DNA from: Vandiemenella viatica
Lineage: Eukaryota; Arthropoda; Insecta; Orthoptera; Morabidae
Direction: 5' to 3'
Length of the DNA: 64,000 bases
Assembly (NCBI GenBank): GCA_031002005.1
Contig: CM061921.1
Location: forward strand, 173,236,935-173,300,934
Under the pieces are notes generated by a model that saw only the letters and a program-made list of their open reading frames with translations, searched no databases and was not told where the DNA came from. Both the position numbers and the translations under genes were made by a program. Below, in pieces: positions 22,776 through 34,009 of the stretch. Position 1 is the stretch's first letter; the number at the start of each line of letters is the position of its first letter.

Positions 22776-24242
22776 TCTTAATTCATCGGAGTTAACATCC
22801 ATACATCAGGAAATTTAAGGAAAGGCCTCTTTGAAATTAAATATTGGTTGGGATTTCGTTGTACTCCGTGAATCAAATCTCGTCTGTTTCTGCATCATAA
22901 ATATCGTTGTGTCTAATATAACAAATCCTTTAAAATATTAGAATATATCTGACATTCGTGAATTATCATTAATGCTGTTAAATTTGTTAATTTTAGAAAT
23001 TATACTGTTGAAAGATATACTGTTTTAGAAGCTTCAATAGCTTTTCAATACCTGCACTGTATATTTATAACGAATCCATCTCTAATTAAATAAACGTGGC
23101 TATGTTTTCCATATTTTCGTTGGCGAATGAATTATTAAATTCGATACTATGTTCGGTAGCCTTATCGTGACTCATATTATCTTCACGTCCGTCTTGTATT
23201 AGTATGAGTTATTAACTGACTTTACTAACATACCAAAAATTTTTCTTTGTGTTTCTGATAGTTGAACGCAGCCGACATTATCAGAGACGTTAGGTAAAAA
23301 ATATGTATTACATACGCGCATTATAAGTTTTGAAAATATTGTCAGCAGGTAAAAAACGTACCCTCACGACGCAGAAAATTACCAACTAAAAAAACTAGCA
23401 GAGCTCCTTTTTGTGAGTCCACGTTAAAAACTGTAGACAGGGAAAATAAATATTTTTTCATAAGGATTTGCTTCTTAATTATTTTTATCGATACAGCATT
23501 ACACTCATGCTAAAAAAGATAAAAGTTAAAGCCTAAAAAATATCAACAATATATAGAGAGTAAATTTGTTATGTAAAATATTCATTTAAAAAAATATGAT
23601 TTATGATGCATTTCTAAAACAATGTTTATCAAACACTTAATAACAATTTCTGGAATAACTAGAAAGAAGTTACTTTTCGTCAGTTGATTTTATTGATGGA
23701 TTTAAAAGAATATCGCGGGGAAATATAGAATTTACCTTGATATGATGTCTGGGTAGTTTCTTAGAAAACAAAACGGTCATAAACTAAAATAAAATAGTAT
23801 GCTTTCGTTCAATAGACAAATTTTGATGAAGAAACTTTCGGCGATTGGCAATAATGTGGGGCTTTAACTTCATAAACCTGTGACGAATGCGAGGAGCGAT
23901 TTGTGACCGGTTTCCAGTTTTTCACAGAGCCTAAGAAGAGATTCTAGACGATGTATCAATTTATTGAGTAAAATGCAAAAACTGCACAGTCCAGAAAAAA
24001 ATACTTACAAAAAATGTTACAAGTTCTATCTTGGAAAATCTTGTTTTTTGTGCTATGTACTTAAAAATATTCAAAAATTTAGATGCAGAATAGCAACACT
24101 TACTCGAAATTAGCATAATGAAATTCACTGACATACCTGAGGAGCAATGATGTGACGTCAAACGCTGGAATTCACGTCTGTTTGAGGCAGCAATTGTGGA
24201 ACCACGTGTCACAATTTGTCTGAATGAGAGTGTTGCCTGAGA
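22776..24242. other. AT-rich sequence without a recognised gene
   Basis: No repeat or coding family is recognised over about 1.4 kb. Confidence 0.4.
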
Positions 24243-24592
24243 CTATCGTGAAGCCATTTTTACTGGAACTGGGCTGTTAAACACACACGCATATTTAGAA
24301 GCTGCAGAGAATGCAAAACAAGGCGCTGAAGAGAGCACTCCACCTGCCAATGAGATTCCTGACAGACATTCTCCACGATACAGCGGGGATCCCGAGACTT
24401 CGGGATATGTATAAAAAAATTGCAAGACATTTTTACCAAATACATGAGGAGAGCGACAGCCAACTTATTCGCTCTCTAGCGCACTGCGACATACACGAGG
24501 GTCCACATAGAAGACCACTCCAGCTGCTGACAGAAGATACCGAGCGAGAAAGCCACAAATATAATGCAAAAGGAAAGCACTTACACGGTTAA
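24243..24592 (+). pseudogene. Jockey-type LINE ORF2 C-terminal fragment
   Basis: The 93-residue frame (24311-24592), extended upstream by KLQRMQNKALKRALHLP, contains DILHDTAGIPRLRDMYKKIA. Jockey-clade ORF2 proteins end with LQ..QNK.LR followed by LH.DL.IP.L...I...A. The frame stops at TAA and runs straight into an A-rich repeat tail, as expected for a 5'-truncated LINE insertion. Confidence 0.75.
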
Positions 24593-24720
24593 ATTAAATA
24601 AATATATTAAAAAAATAATAAAAACATTTTAAAAATAATAAAAACATTAAAATATAATAAAAACATTAAAAAAAATAATAAAAAAGAAAAAATAATTAAA
24701 AAAGGCTCAGCAGAAAATGA
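24593..24720 (+). repeat. A-rich AATAAAAACATT repeats following the Jockey fragment
   Basis: Several imperfect copies of AATAATAAAAACATTAAAA form a low-complexity stretch directly after the ORF2 fragment. It is likely the expanded 3' tail of that LINE. Confidence 0.7.
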
Positions 24721-24899
24721 AAAATATAAAAGTAAAACAGGCACATACACGGAAACAGCAAATAAAAGAAGGCAATGCCAAGACGGCAAGTACTTCTGAA
24801 AAGAATCCCTTAACCTAAGGGCTAAGGGAGATTGATAGAGCCTCTACTACCGCATATTGCAAGGTCGCATTCCAAACTGCTGATACGTAAATGAAAAAT

Positions 24900-24942
24900 A
24901 CAGACACACACACACACACACACAGAAAGAGAGAGAGAGAGA
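24900..24942. repeat. compound (CA)n(GA)n microsatellite
   Basis: About eleven CA units are followed by about eight GA units. Confidence 0.9.
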
Positions 24943-25429
24943 ATATGTAAGGGGCTATGACGTCATAGGAAGAAGCCAGCCCCAAGACCAACCTGCCAAA
25001 CCTTGGCTCCCCAAACTCCAGCCTGTTACGTCATACGGCCTTGGCATCTGACTGTCTGCATTCAATAGCCAACTTACGCTTCGTATTGGCCGAGACGCGG
25101 TTTTCCTAGAAATCCCCGTAAACAGGCCCTCTTTTCCTACTGAGCACGATAAACATAAAAACTAATGATGATATTTGTTCAGGTTTCGATTAATGTACCA
25201 CGGGTAAAATGGGGTATGATTAATTTTGATGTGATCAAGAAAAGCTGGGAAATTTCAGATAAATGTCTCTCCAAATTAGTTGCAGATTTACGATGAAAAG
25301 TTTTCACACAGAAACTACTGATTTGATTTTTAACAGGGTACTGATAAGTTTACTATCTGTGGTCTTGCTGGTAAGGTAGGCTAGTAGGGGGAGAACAGCG
25401 GTGACAGCTGGAACCCTGGACCAAAAAAG
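24943..25429. other. no recognised gene
   Basis: Moderately GC-rich at 24960-25130, otherwise unremarkable. Confidence 0.4.
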
Positions 25430-25880
25430 TGTTCATCAAGGGATACCGCCTCCCCTCCTTGTAACTGATACCCCCCTCCCCTCCCCACTAATCTCAGTTC
25501 ACACTCCTTGAAACCTGATACTCTATGCAGGTGTTCAGTGTAATCTGATACCCTTCCGTGGTCTTGAAACCTCAGTTCCCCCTCCTTACCTTGTAACCAC
25601 AGGTTCCCCTCTTTGTAACCTGATACCATTCCGCCGACCTTGAAACCTGAGTTCCCCCTCCATGTAACCTGGTACCCTACCGCTGACCTTGAAACCCGAT
25701 ACTCTATGCAGGTGTTCCATTGTAACCTGATATCCTACCATTGACCTTGAAACCCGGTACTCTATGCAGGTATTCCAGGGTAACCTGAAACACTGCCGTT
25801 GGCCTTGAAACCTGATACTCTATGCAGGTGTTCCATTGTAATCTGATACCCTGCCGCTGACCTTGAATTCGAAACAGCAG
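25430..25880. repeat. 58-bp minisatellite built from two 29-bp halves
   Basis: CTCTATGCAGG recurs at 25702, 25760 and 25818 (period 58) and once more, offset, at 25521. Each unit contains two related halves centred on GTAACCTGATA and GAAACCTGATA. The left part of the array is degenerate. The open frame read through it on the minus strand is a by-product, since 58 is not a multiple of 3. Confidence 0.85.
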
Positions 25881-26400
25881 GCAGGTACAAACCTGTTGTA
25901 ACCTGATGCCCCGCGCCGAGAACAGTTGTCGCTATACCTGTTTTTTAGTGCGGGTGGTGAACAAAAACCAGGTCTCGCTACCTGGAAACGTCGCGTATTT
26001 ATGCTTGGCTACTCAACTCATGCCCTTTGGATGATGTTAGTAAGAATTAGGACATTCAGGCTACAGTTTATGAATTGAAGTTTAATTATAATAAATTTTG
26101 TTGTTTTTTTATAAATAAAAACACATTTTATTTAATTTGATCTGTTTTTATTATTCTTATTATTTCACCCACCATTGCACAGTTAAAAGTACATTTTCAG
26201 CGGCACATTACAAAGTTTTATCGAATTATTTTTCCTGAGTTCTGGTAGAGGTGGACACCCCAAATCTTCAGTATTATAGCAGACAATAGTTTTATTACAA
26301 TTAAATAGACATTTGGTGTCGTAAAGATGTTCCTCGAAATTAAATTATTTTTAACTCACTTCTTTCTGGCCTTTGTCTGCATATTCCACAACCATTTGTA
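25881..26400. other. no recognised gene
   Basis: AT-rich sequence after the minisatellite. Nothing recognised. Confidence 0.4.
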
Positions 26401-26403
26401 CCT

Positions 26404-26515
26404 GGTGGGTGAGCAATGAAGCCATAGTCAGGTCTTCTGGAGGACCCGGGTTCATTTCTCGACGATTCAGATTTTCCGAAACCACTCTGTTAGTTGTTGC
26501 ACCAAACTCTCGCAT
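26404..26515 (+). mobile_element. possible tRNA-headed SINE remnant
   Basis: GGTGGGTGAGCAATGAAG and CCGGGTTCATTTC, about 35 bases apart, resemble degenerate A and B boxes. No body or tail can be matched to the other families, so this is weak. Confidence 0.3.
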
Positions 26516-26574
26516 TTAGTTTCATTCATAATTCAATAAAATCGAAATACCTTAATAAGTAACTCGTTCTCATC

Positions 26575-26800
26575 TAGAAACTTCATAATGTTAGAGCATA
26601 TAACATGCTCCAGAATTCTTCTGCAGACAGATGCTAGAGATATGGGTCAATAGTTTCTAGGATCATTCCGATTTCCTTTCTCGCAACGGGAATTACCTGG
26701 GCTATTTTCTAGCTAGAAGGTACTTTTTTCTCTTCTAAAAACTTCCGGAATATATCTGGCAGAAATGGTTTAATTTCCTCTGCGTATTCAGAAAAGTGGA
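26575..26800 (-). mobile_element. internal fragment of the 62-kb LINE family
   Basis: Read on the minus strand it aligns with 62450-62660. Shared stretches include TTTTC.GAATACGC.GAGGAAAT, TTTAGAAGA.AAAAA and TCTAACATTATGAAGT. It encodes the remnant of an early reverse-transcriptase block (SEYAEEI..FLPDIF in relation to the 62-kb copy). Both ends are truncated. Confidence 0.7.
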
Positions 26801-26849
26801 TCGAAGATGAAATTAACTCCTCTATAATGTTAAAGAAACATTTTGTGCT

Positions 26850-27690
26850 TCATGGATGTAAATATATAAAAAAGTGGTAAAATTTATTTTTACTTTCTTG
26901 GAAATTAAGTGCTCAATTAGGGACTATTTCTTAAAAGAAATAAACAGTTAACTCTGACATTTTTGAAACTATAACGTCCATCTTTTTTCGGGTTGACTGT
27001 AATCGTATGAGGTGGAGGATAAGGCGTCAGTTGCTGCCCCACCCACCGTTGGCTTCTGTTTCGACAACTATCTGCTTTAATCGTGGTATCATTTATATCA
27101 TTACATTGCTTTCAACCAATTCCTCAGTTTCTTTTGAAATTGGTTGCTTCGAAATTCACATATCATTCAGTTAACACATCAAAACAATCGAATCCTATAT
27201 GCCGGATACTGTTGCATAACGTAACACTTTTAATCACCAACTTTGAGTTTTCTGTATCATTAATACGTAATATTAGTTATTATACGAGACATCCCAAATA
27301 ACATCATAAAGGTACGCTGTGTACAATAACTGTAGTTTTCCTTTCATGAACAACGTTGCCACAGGCCCACTGCCACACAAAATTCGGAAACAGTTTAATG
27401 CCTTATTTTTTGTGCATAAATTCCTGAGAATTTCACGGTGCTGTAAATAAAAATAAGAATGTTACAATGTTTTACCTACTTAAAATAAAATGGTGACTGT
27501 TGCAACACCTAATAAAAGAACAAAAGCTGTGAACAAAGGTGTCAACGCTGGCAGTCTCTTAACATGAAAATAACATTTCTATGGAGGAACTGTTGAACTA
27601 CATGAATGAAAGGATTTTAGCAAAGCATCCGGGTTTAATTAAAAGGTTTCATTCCATTGGTGAGCAAAGTCGTGTCTCAGTCTGACCACA
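26850..27690. other. no recognised gene
   Basis: AT-rich sequence with short frames only. Confidence 0.4.
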
Positions 27691-27739
27691 GATCAAAAGT
27701 TCCCTTGTTTAGATCTTTGCTCTTGATTTAGTTAGACCC

Positions 27740-27930
27740 TTATCACTTCCTCAACCTCTGCAAAGCGTTCTTCATGCAAGAAAAGAGCTCCAGAACTGTT
27801 ATGTGGTTCAAATTCCACGTTCAATTGTAAGTCCCCTATTCCCGGTAGGTTATGTAGGCGGATAGAGCAGCGGATGAGAAATTCTGTTACCAGGTCATCC
27901 TGACCACACGATATTACTGCAGTATCCTAT
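27740..27930 (+). mobile_element. SINE core shared with the copies at 34.8 and 35.2 kb, head not recognised
   Basis: From CAGAACTG through GTGGTTCAAATTCCACG, AATTGTAAGTCCCC and GGTTATGTAGGCGGATAGA it aligns with 35285-35435. That copy reads CAGAACGC, GTGGTTCGGATTCCA, AACTGTAGGTTCCCC and GGTTAAGGCGGGTAAA. Both end near GACCACA. The 5' tRNA-like head is missing or too decayed to see. Confidence 0.6.
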
Positions 27931-27959
27931 TGATAGCGTGAGGTAAGCCTGAGTCGGGT

Positions 27960-28815
27960 ATAAGAAACGAAACTTTCGTTGCTCGTTACTACTACCAAGA
28001 AATAATAGTGGCATTCGTAACCGAAATAAAGACAATTCCAGTCCGTCTTCTCGGAATTGCAGTTGCTGGATTGGTATTTTAATCCACGAATACTTTAAAA
28101 GAGGGGAACCATCGATATGAGTAGCATTTTGAAGTTACAAAATCTATGCCATGCAGTTCAAATAAGCTCATTCTTTCTCTACTTCGTTTTGTACCTCATC
28201 ATAAATATCACTCAGAAGTTTCCAACTTGGTGGGGTTCCAGTGGAGATAAGGAGAGTGGCAGGCAGTAAAGAAAATATTGTTAAGATGTATTTTTATCAT
28301 CTGTGATCAAGGACGATGGATGTATAATGCAAAGGAGTATCATTGTTTGTAGGTAAAAGGTAAGAAATTTTGATTCAGTTTATTATTTAGATTTACGGCA
28401 CTGCGGATTCAAATGAAAAATCTTCGTAATATTCCTCCCAGCTGTATAGAGTTATAACTGAATTAAAGTTAATGACGGATTTTAAATCAATTCGCTTATG
28501 AGACTTAAAAATCTAACGTTGAACTACATCATTTCATGCAAAACGCAAAAATTCGATGATGCCAAGAATTTCTTATAAATTTCAGGGATAAGCTACACTA
28601 CTTAACTCATATCCATAAGTTAAAATATCTTCGAGATCTACGAGAAATCAGTCTCATGGTGATAACGCGTGTAAAACACGCAAACACGTCTGCACGAGAT
28701 TGCTTAATGTTCCCGGCTTGGGTGCGGCAGCTACGACTGCGTGTTGTATGTATTTGGCACAGGGTATTCGAATCTTATGGAAGCACAACTGGATGAAATT
28801 AAGAGTAGTCGGGTC
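27960..28815. other. no recognised gene
   Basis: AT-rich, nothing recognised until the Tc1-like relic begins. Confidence 0.4.
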
Positions 28816-28819
28816 ATAG

Positions 28820-29555
28820 AAGAGTAGCGTCAGATGGGCCAGGAGTTGCATGTCGCCCGTAGCGCTATTTCGTAGATGTGGGTAAGAGTTCAAGGTGGAG
28901 GAAACATTGAACGGCAGTTCTACCACGTGCTGCACGTTATCTTGTATTAAGTACGAGAAGATGTCGAACAAGCACAGCACCCACACTGACTACAGACATC
29001 GCAGCAGCCTCTGTATCACACATCGAATCGTAGGCTTCGAGAAGTTGCTCTTTATACTCGGAGACCTGCCACATACAGTCCCAAAACACGGATGATTCGT
29101 GGTTTAAACTGGAGAATGAATCTCATCTGCCGTGCTGCTGGCACAAGTTACAGCTCTGCCAATATTGTGGAAAGGGACAGATCTAGCGGTGCCACTATTC
29201 TAGTCTCTGGGGTTGGATTTATTACCCCACTGTATGTGTCTCCAAAGTGCCCTGTGAAGGCTGTCCTGCGCCAGGATGGACGGCTTTTTCGTGGTTCGTA
29301 TGGGCGTGGGTTCTACCTGCTGGATGATGATGCCTGGTGGATGAGTACCTGCAACATTAGGACATTACACATCTAGAGTGTCCATCTCACACCACAGCCT
29401 CAAATCTGGTTGAATACGCAGTAGGATTGCAGCCCTAACACCGCCACCACTAACCGTTGTTGATCTACAACGGGTGTTTATTCAGCAATGGGATGCGTTA
29501 TCGCATGCCATGCTTTATCCACCGTATGGGGAGCCAGTATGCCTCCTGTAGATCA
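28820..29555 (+). pseudogene. Tc1-like transposase relic
   Basis: The decayed reading frames follow the Tc1 order. A DNA-binding-domain block comes first (MGQELHVARSAIS, compare G.S...IA...G.S.S). RRLREVALYTRRPATYSPK follows near 29020-29090 (compare TVRRRL.E.GL.ARRP...P). Near 29440-29550, after stops, VVDLQRVFIQQWDALSH fits the NL.EL...L..EW..IP block before the C-terminus. Catalytic residues cannot be placed. The family assignment is inference from motif order. Confidence 0.45.
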
Positions 29556-29598
29556 TGGCTGATATTTCACTGGAACCGAATTTCGTCTGAACCGCATT

Positions 29599-29698
29599 CG
29601 TACGAGTAACGCCCGATTTGACGACTGATCAATTCGTCCGATTAACCTCGTACGAGTAACGCCCGATTTGACGACTGATCAATTCGTACGATTAACCT
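29599..29698. repeat. two tandem 50-bp units near the element's left end
   Basis: CGTACGAGTAACGCCCGATT and the rest of the 50-base unit occur twice with one difference (GTCCG against GTACG). Confidence 0.95.
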
Positions 29699-29850
29699 CG
29701 TCCGCTGAAGCCGAATAACGTCAGACACATATTACCGATCTGTCATTGTTGCTTCAACACCAAGCGAACGGGGTGTATCTGTAAAATGTATAGTGACTTA
29801 CAGTTCGTAAAAATAGACTTTACCTAGCCCTTGCGAAATATTACAAGAGG

Positions 29851-30315
29851 CAGGGCCGTATTTAGGATGTGTAAACCTCTTGGACTGAACCTGTAATGCG
29901 CGCCCTATTCGCAAATATTTTGAAATTCAACCTCGCATTTTATAATTATTTTCTGACAAAAATTCCAAAATAAACATTTGAAATTTAATATTTAACTGAA
30001 GAATATGTTACTATATCGTATCTACAAGAATATAGAAGTGTTGAGATAAAATAAAACAATTAAAAATCATTAAGATATTCAATACAATTTATTAACATCG
30101 CTGTGAACAATTATAGATGAAAATGAATGCGAAGTCGAGAGTTATGTCCATGTTACCAATTTCGCTAAAGTCAATATTTCAGTTTAAAAAATAAATGATC
30201 ATACAAGAAAAAAGAAGATACAAGAAGAATAATTGTAAGAAACAAGCAAATTTGTATTTGTGATGCGGGCTCATAGGCTTCGGCCTATATAACCTATGCC
30301 TGAATACGGTCCCGA
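29851..30315. mobile_element. possible nested hAT-type MITE
   Basis: CAGGGCCGTATTTAGG at the left is matched by an inverted, imperfect copy at the right (GGGACCGTATTCAGG on the minus strand). CAGGGCC-type ends are common in hAT-derived MITEs. The ends match only partly and no 8-bp duplication is visible. Confidence 0.35.
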
Positions 30316-30739
30316 CATGAGTGATGTCTCATTACCATTTCAGAATATTCCAGTACGAAATTCAAGTAATTTTTTTTACAAATTTATAATAAAATAATTA
30401 TTATAACTCTTGCAATAATTGTCCTTTCCTTAGATATTTTTATTAAAATATTTATAGTAACTGCGTACCACCACAGTGTATGATAGAGTTTGAAAAAATA
30501 CGAATCAAGATCAAATAAAACATTGAGAATGAAGACTTGTTTATTAGGAGCACAACATGCGTTTGGCATTCGGCCGAATACGTCCGACTAATCCCATTTC
30601 AATGGGATCGGTCGGTCATTCGGCCGTATTCGGCTGTATAATGCCGAGCAAGGCCTTAAATTACCCGTCTCGGGATTAGTCCGTCATATTCGGCCATGTT
30701 CGGCCGATGAGTCGGTCAAACGAATTCGGTGCCAGTGGA

Positions 30740-31640
30740 TGACCGTTTTTAATTACTGAGCAACCAGACCAAATTCCTAGAATATTGATCCATGTTGGAA
30801 AGTCCTCAAAAATCTGCTCTCAGTGTTGTCAGAGCAATCCGGTACCATAGTTGTGGAGATAATTTATAAATATCAGTTTTAAAATTAACTATTACACTGC
30901 ATGTCGAATGCATTAAATGCCCAACTTATATCAGAATTTCAGTGAGCGTTTAATTCAGTTTTCCTACAACATGTTATTGGCGTAAATTTGTGCCAGTGCT
31001 ATTTGGGTGAGCCTTTTGAAGCACAGTCTTAATCGATACGCGTTTTAGCTCTTTTTTGCTGCAATTACGTGGTCTGAGGAGAAATAAATTTGCATAAAAC
31101 TTACACTTTTTGCAGACAGATGATATTATCAACTTACAAATATTATTTTAATTATCATCGTGAAATTGAAAGAACCTAAAGCTACAAAGAAAAGCCAATG
31201 TACAAAATGTTAGATTTGTAACACATTACGTGATTATCCTCGTCATCTCGCGCCCAAAATGTTATTTTAATATCTATTGTGGTAAATATTAAAATGGAAA
31301 AGTAATTAATTTTTAGTAGGGTTTTGTGGCTTTTTTCAAGGTAGTCGTCGAAATTACACAAAATTCATTTAATCAGTCTTCTTTTATTAAACGGTAATAC
31401 ATTTTGCCGGTGGTTTTGGGTGCACGGCAGTCAAGTCAACGACAGCACTGCCTACCCTTTTCTCGAAGCGATTCGGACCATTTTGAACCTCAATTTCTTC
31501 GGTCGTATTCATGCTACATATCTCAAATTTCTGTTATGCATCGAAATCAGCAATCTTACCAAACGAACTAAAATTTTGTTACCGTTCTTAGTTCGGATCT
31601 TATTCGAATGCAAACTTCAGCGATTTTGTCACTCACTCAC
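30740..31640. other. no recognised gene
   Basis: AT-rich. A 93-residue frame at 31420-31701 runs into a CACTCACTCACTCAC stretch and the following repeat and shows no known motif. Confidence 0.4.
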
Positions 31641-31649
31641 TCACCAGCT

Positions 31650-32240
31650 GACTGATGATCATCAAAACTCTAAGGCAGTTCCCGCATCCGCAGAAAGCTG
31701 ATATTTGGTATACAGATAACAATTTATCCACATGTTGGAAGAAAAGTCTGAAACTCGTAAATTTCCATGTACCTACCCCCTTACCTACCCCCAACGTGAA
31801 ACCGCTTTCTACCCTAATTACTTTATAAACCTCAGATTTTCACTGTGGAGTGAGCTTACTATATTTGACTAATGTGTTAAATTTTACTTCTTTCCTTTTC
31901 TTACTTTGGAAGTTATTGAAATCCATGATTTTATTTTGGCACAACACCCCGTCATTAAAATTCCACTGTACTTCCAGTAATCCTAGAAGCAAGTAATTTG
32001 GTACACATTAAGGTTTCATCCCTAAATCATAAGAAAAATCTAACATTGGAGTTTTTCCCCGCATTTATTTAATTACAATCCCAAACATGAAAAATTCTGG
32101 CACATATCTGTGGCTTAATTAATTTTCTCCGGATGCAGCTATAAACCTGAGATTTCTATACTATATAGAGGCAAGCAAGTTCAACCAAAGCATTAAATTT
32201 TACTTTGTTCCTATGGTTGGTTTGGAAGTTACTTGTTATT
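31650..32240. repeat. two diverged tandem units of roughly 300 bp
   Basis: AAAACTCTAAGGCAGTTCCC...ATTTGGTATACAG (about 31664-31710) aligns with AAAATTCCACTGTACTTCC...ATTTGGTACACAT (about 31957-32006). TATAAACCTCAGATTT...TTAAATTTTACTT...TTGGAAGTTA (from 31824) aligns with TATAAACCTGAGATTT...TTAAATTTTACTT...TTGGAAGTTA (from 32140). Offsets of 290 to 316 bases imply an old tandem duplication with indels. Confidence 0.65.
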
Positions 32241-32433
32241 TATCCGAGGTGGTAGTTAAACCTGTTCATTGCTCGGCTACAACGCACATTAATTATTTGC
32301 AGAGATTGGGGAATTGTTGGTAACGTATGTTGATGTCTTAATTTCTGAAAAGTTCTTATTCACCAATTTTCAAATGTAATAATTACATTTGAGAGGCGAT
32401 TCAGAATAAGCGATAAACTTACAAAAAAATGAG

Positions 32434-32974
32434 ATCCCACAAAAACAATTCTTGTAAAAATAGGCCAAGTCTCGTGTTCATGTAGTAACAAAAAGTTATG
32501 AGATCTTCATCTGAGCCAAGTCTACACTTTACAGTGTGTATTCACTTCACTTTATGAAACAGAATGATTTCTTTCGGTATCATAGATCGTTTATTTAGAA
32601 TTAAAATATCTGATGACTTGGCCATTATGCACGTCATAATTTTTACTGAAATTGAGGGCATAATATATACTTGTCAAATTCGAAAAAGAGTGAGGGAAAT
32701 CTTGGCTTTCAAGTATTTAAAAATTTGATAAAGCAACACATTTATGGTATTTATATAGGTTAACTATAATATGGCCTGCACAATGGCCAAGTCACCAGAT
32801 TTTTTCCTCCTAAATAAACGATCTATGACACCGAGAGAAACCATTCTGTTTCTCAAAGTGAAGTGAATACACACTGTAAAGTGTAGACTTGGCTCAGAAG
32901 AATATCTCACAACTTTTTGTTACTACATCAACACGAGACTTGGCCTATTTTTACAATAATTGTTTTTGTGGGAT
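32434..32974. mobile_element. foldback MITE with arms of about 200 bp
   Basis: The stretch from ATCCCACAAAAACAATT at the left to about 32634 is repeated inverted from about 32772 to GTGGGAT at 32974. The arms are highly similar, including GGCCAAGTCTCGTGTT, GAGCCAAGTCTACACTTTAC and ATAGATCGTTTATTTAG. The spacer is about 135 bases and has no coding frame. Confidence 0.9.
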
Positions 32975-33084
32975 ACAATCATTTCACAAAACTACTTCAC
33001 GTGAGTAAAACTTCTAAAATTAAATATGTGTAAGAGTGATACGCTGGAAGACCTATCATGCACTTACTTCTAAGGGATATACAT

Positions 33085-33994
33085 GGTATACACCAAAAGT
33101 AGTAGGACTGATTAAAAAAAAAAAATATTGAAGATATCTTTACAATTCCTTAATCCTCTTCGAAATAGCACCCTTAGGCAGCTACACACCAAAAATTACG
33201 CTGCTGCCATTGGATATACGCCTTCTGGAAGTCAGTTTCGGGGACGCTGTTGAGAGCCCTCGTCGATGCTGCTTCAACGTCCTGGATTGAGTCAAACCGC
33301 TGTTCCTTCAGCTGCTTTGTCATCCATGTGAGTAAGAAAAGTCAGATGGAGCCAAATCAGGACTGTAGGCGGGGTGCAGTAACGCGGCAATGTCAATTCG
33401 GGCTAACAGTTGGCTCATGACGGCGCGCCTTGGCACGGCGCATTGTCGAGATGCAGAGTCCAGTTGGCGGAGATGACTGGTCGGACGCGATTCACTCGGT
33501 CTCACAGGCGGGCTGACACTTGCACGTAAAAGTTCGAATTGACAGTTTCCCCAGGGGAAACGAACTCCTTATGAATCATCCCGCGACGGTAAAAAAACAC
33601 GATCAGCATTGTCTTGATCTTTGATTTACTCATGCGAGCCTTCATTGAACGGGAGGATGAAGAAGGCAACTGTTGGCCCGATTCAGCGTTGCCACGTTGC
33701 TGCACCCCGCCTACAGTCCAAATCTGGCTCCAACTGACTTTTTTTTTATTCCCACGGATGAAAAGGCAGCTGAAGGAACAGCGGTTTGACTCAATCCAGG
33801 ACGTTGAAGCAGCATCGACGAGGGCTCTCAACAGCGTCCCCGAAACTGACTTCCGAAGGCGTACGGCCAATGGCAGTAGCGTAATTTTTGGTGTGTAGCT
33901 GCCTAAGGGTGCTATTTCGAAGAGGATTAAGGAATTGTAAAGATATCTTCAATAATTTTTTTTTTTTTTTTAAATCACTTCTTTTGGTATAGAC
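33085..33994. mobile_element. foldback derivative of a mariner transposon
   Basis: Both ends carry the same 3' end of a mariner transposase gene plus its 3' flank, in inverted orientation. The left arm (about 33085-33388) matches the reverse complement of the right arm (about 33690-33994). The centre (33390-33690) holds a single minus-strand copy of the transposase catalytic region. The N-terminal half is absent. Single-copy sequence at both outer edges differs. Confidence 0.85.
33320..33690 (-). pseudogene. mariner transposase, catalytic and C-terminal fragment
   Basis: From 33680 downwards on the minus strand it reads KARMSKSKIKTMLIVFFYRR and GMIHKEFVSPGETVNSNFY, the mariner core around the first catalytic Asp. 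The expected Asp in VFFD reads Tyr. NWTLHLDNAPC (the HDNA block) follows and, after a frameshift, HPAYSPDLAPSDF. The plus-strand arm at 33690-33900 encodes a second copy of the C-terminal part (NLAPTDF-type block, FLFPRMKRQLKEQRFDSIQD). Neither copy can be active. Confidence 0.85.
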
Positions 33995-34009
33995 CTTATT
34001 CCCGGTACC

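Larger units (their letters stand above)
29568..30737. mobile_element. non-autonomous DNA transposon candidate with CACTGG termini
   Basis: The left end CACTGGAACCGAATTTCGTC is repeated inverted at the right end (CACTGGCACCGAATTCGTTT on the other strand). Subterminal regions are rich in ATTCGGCCG and CGTCCGA words, some palindromic (30560-30720). There is no transposase frame inside. I see no convincing target duplication, so the superfamily is open. Confidence 0.5.

Noticed and set aside
25381..25629. 82-residue minus-strand frame with repeated GYQLQGG-like motifs
   Set aside because: It is a reading of the 58-bp minisatellite. The period is not a multiple of three, so the frame is accidental.
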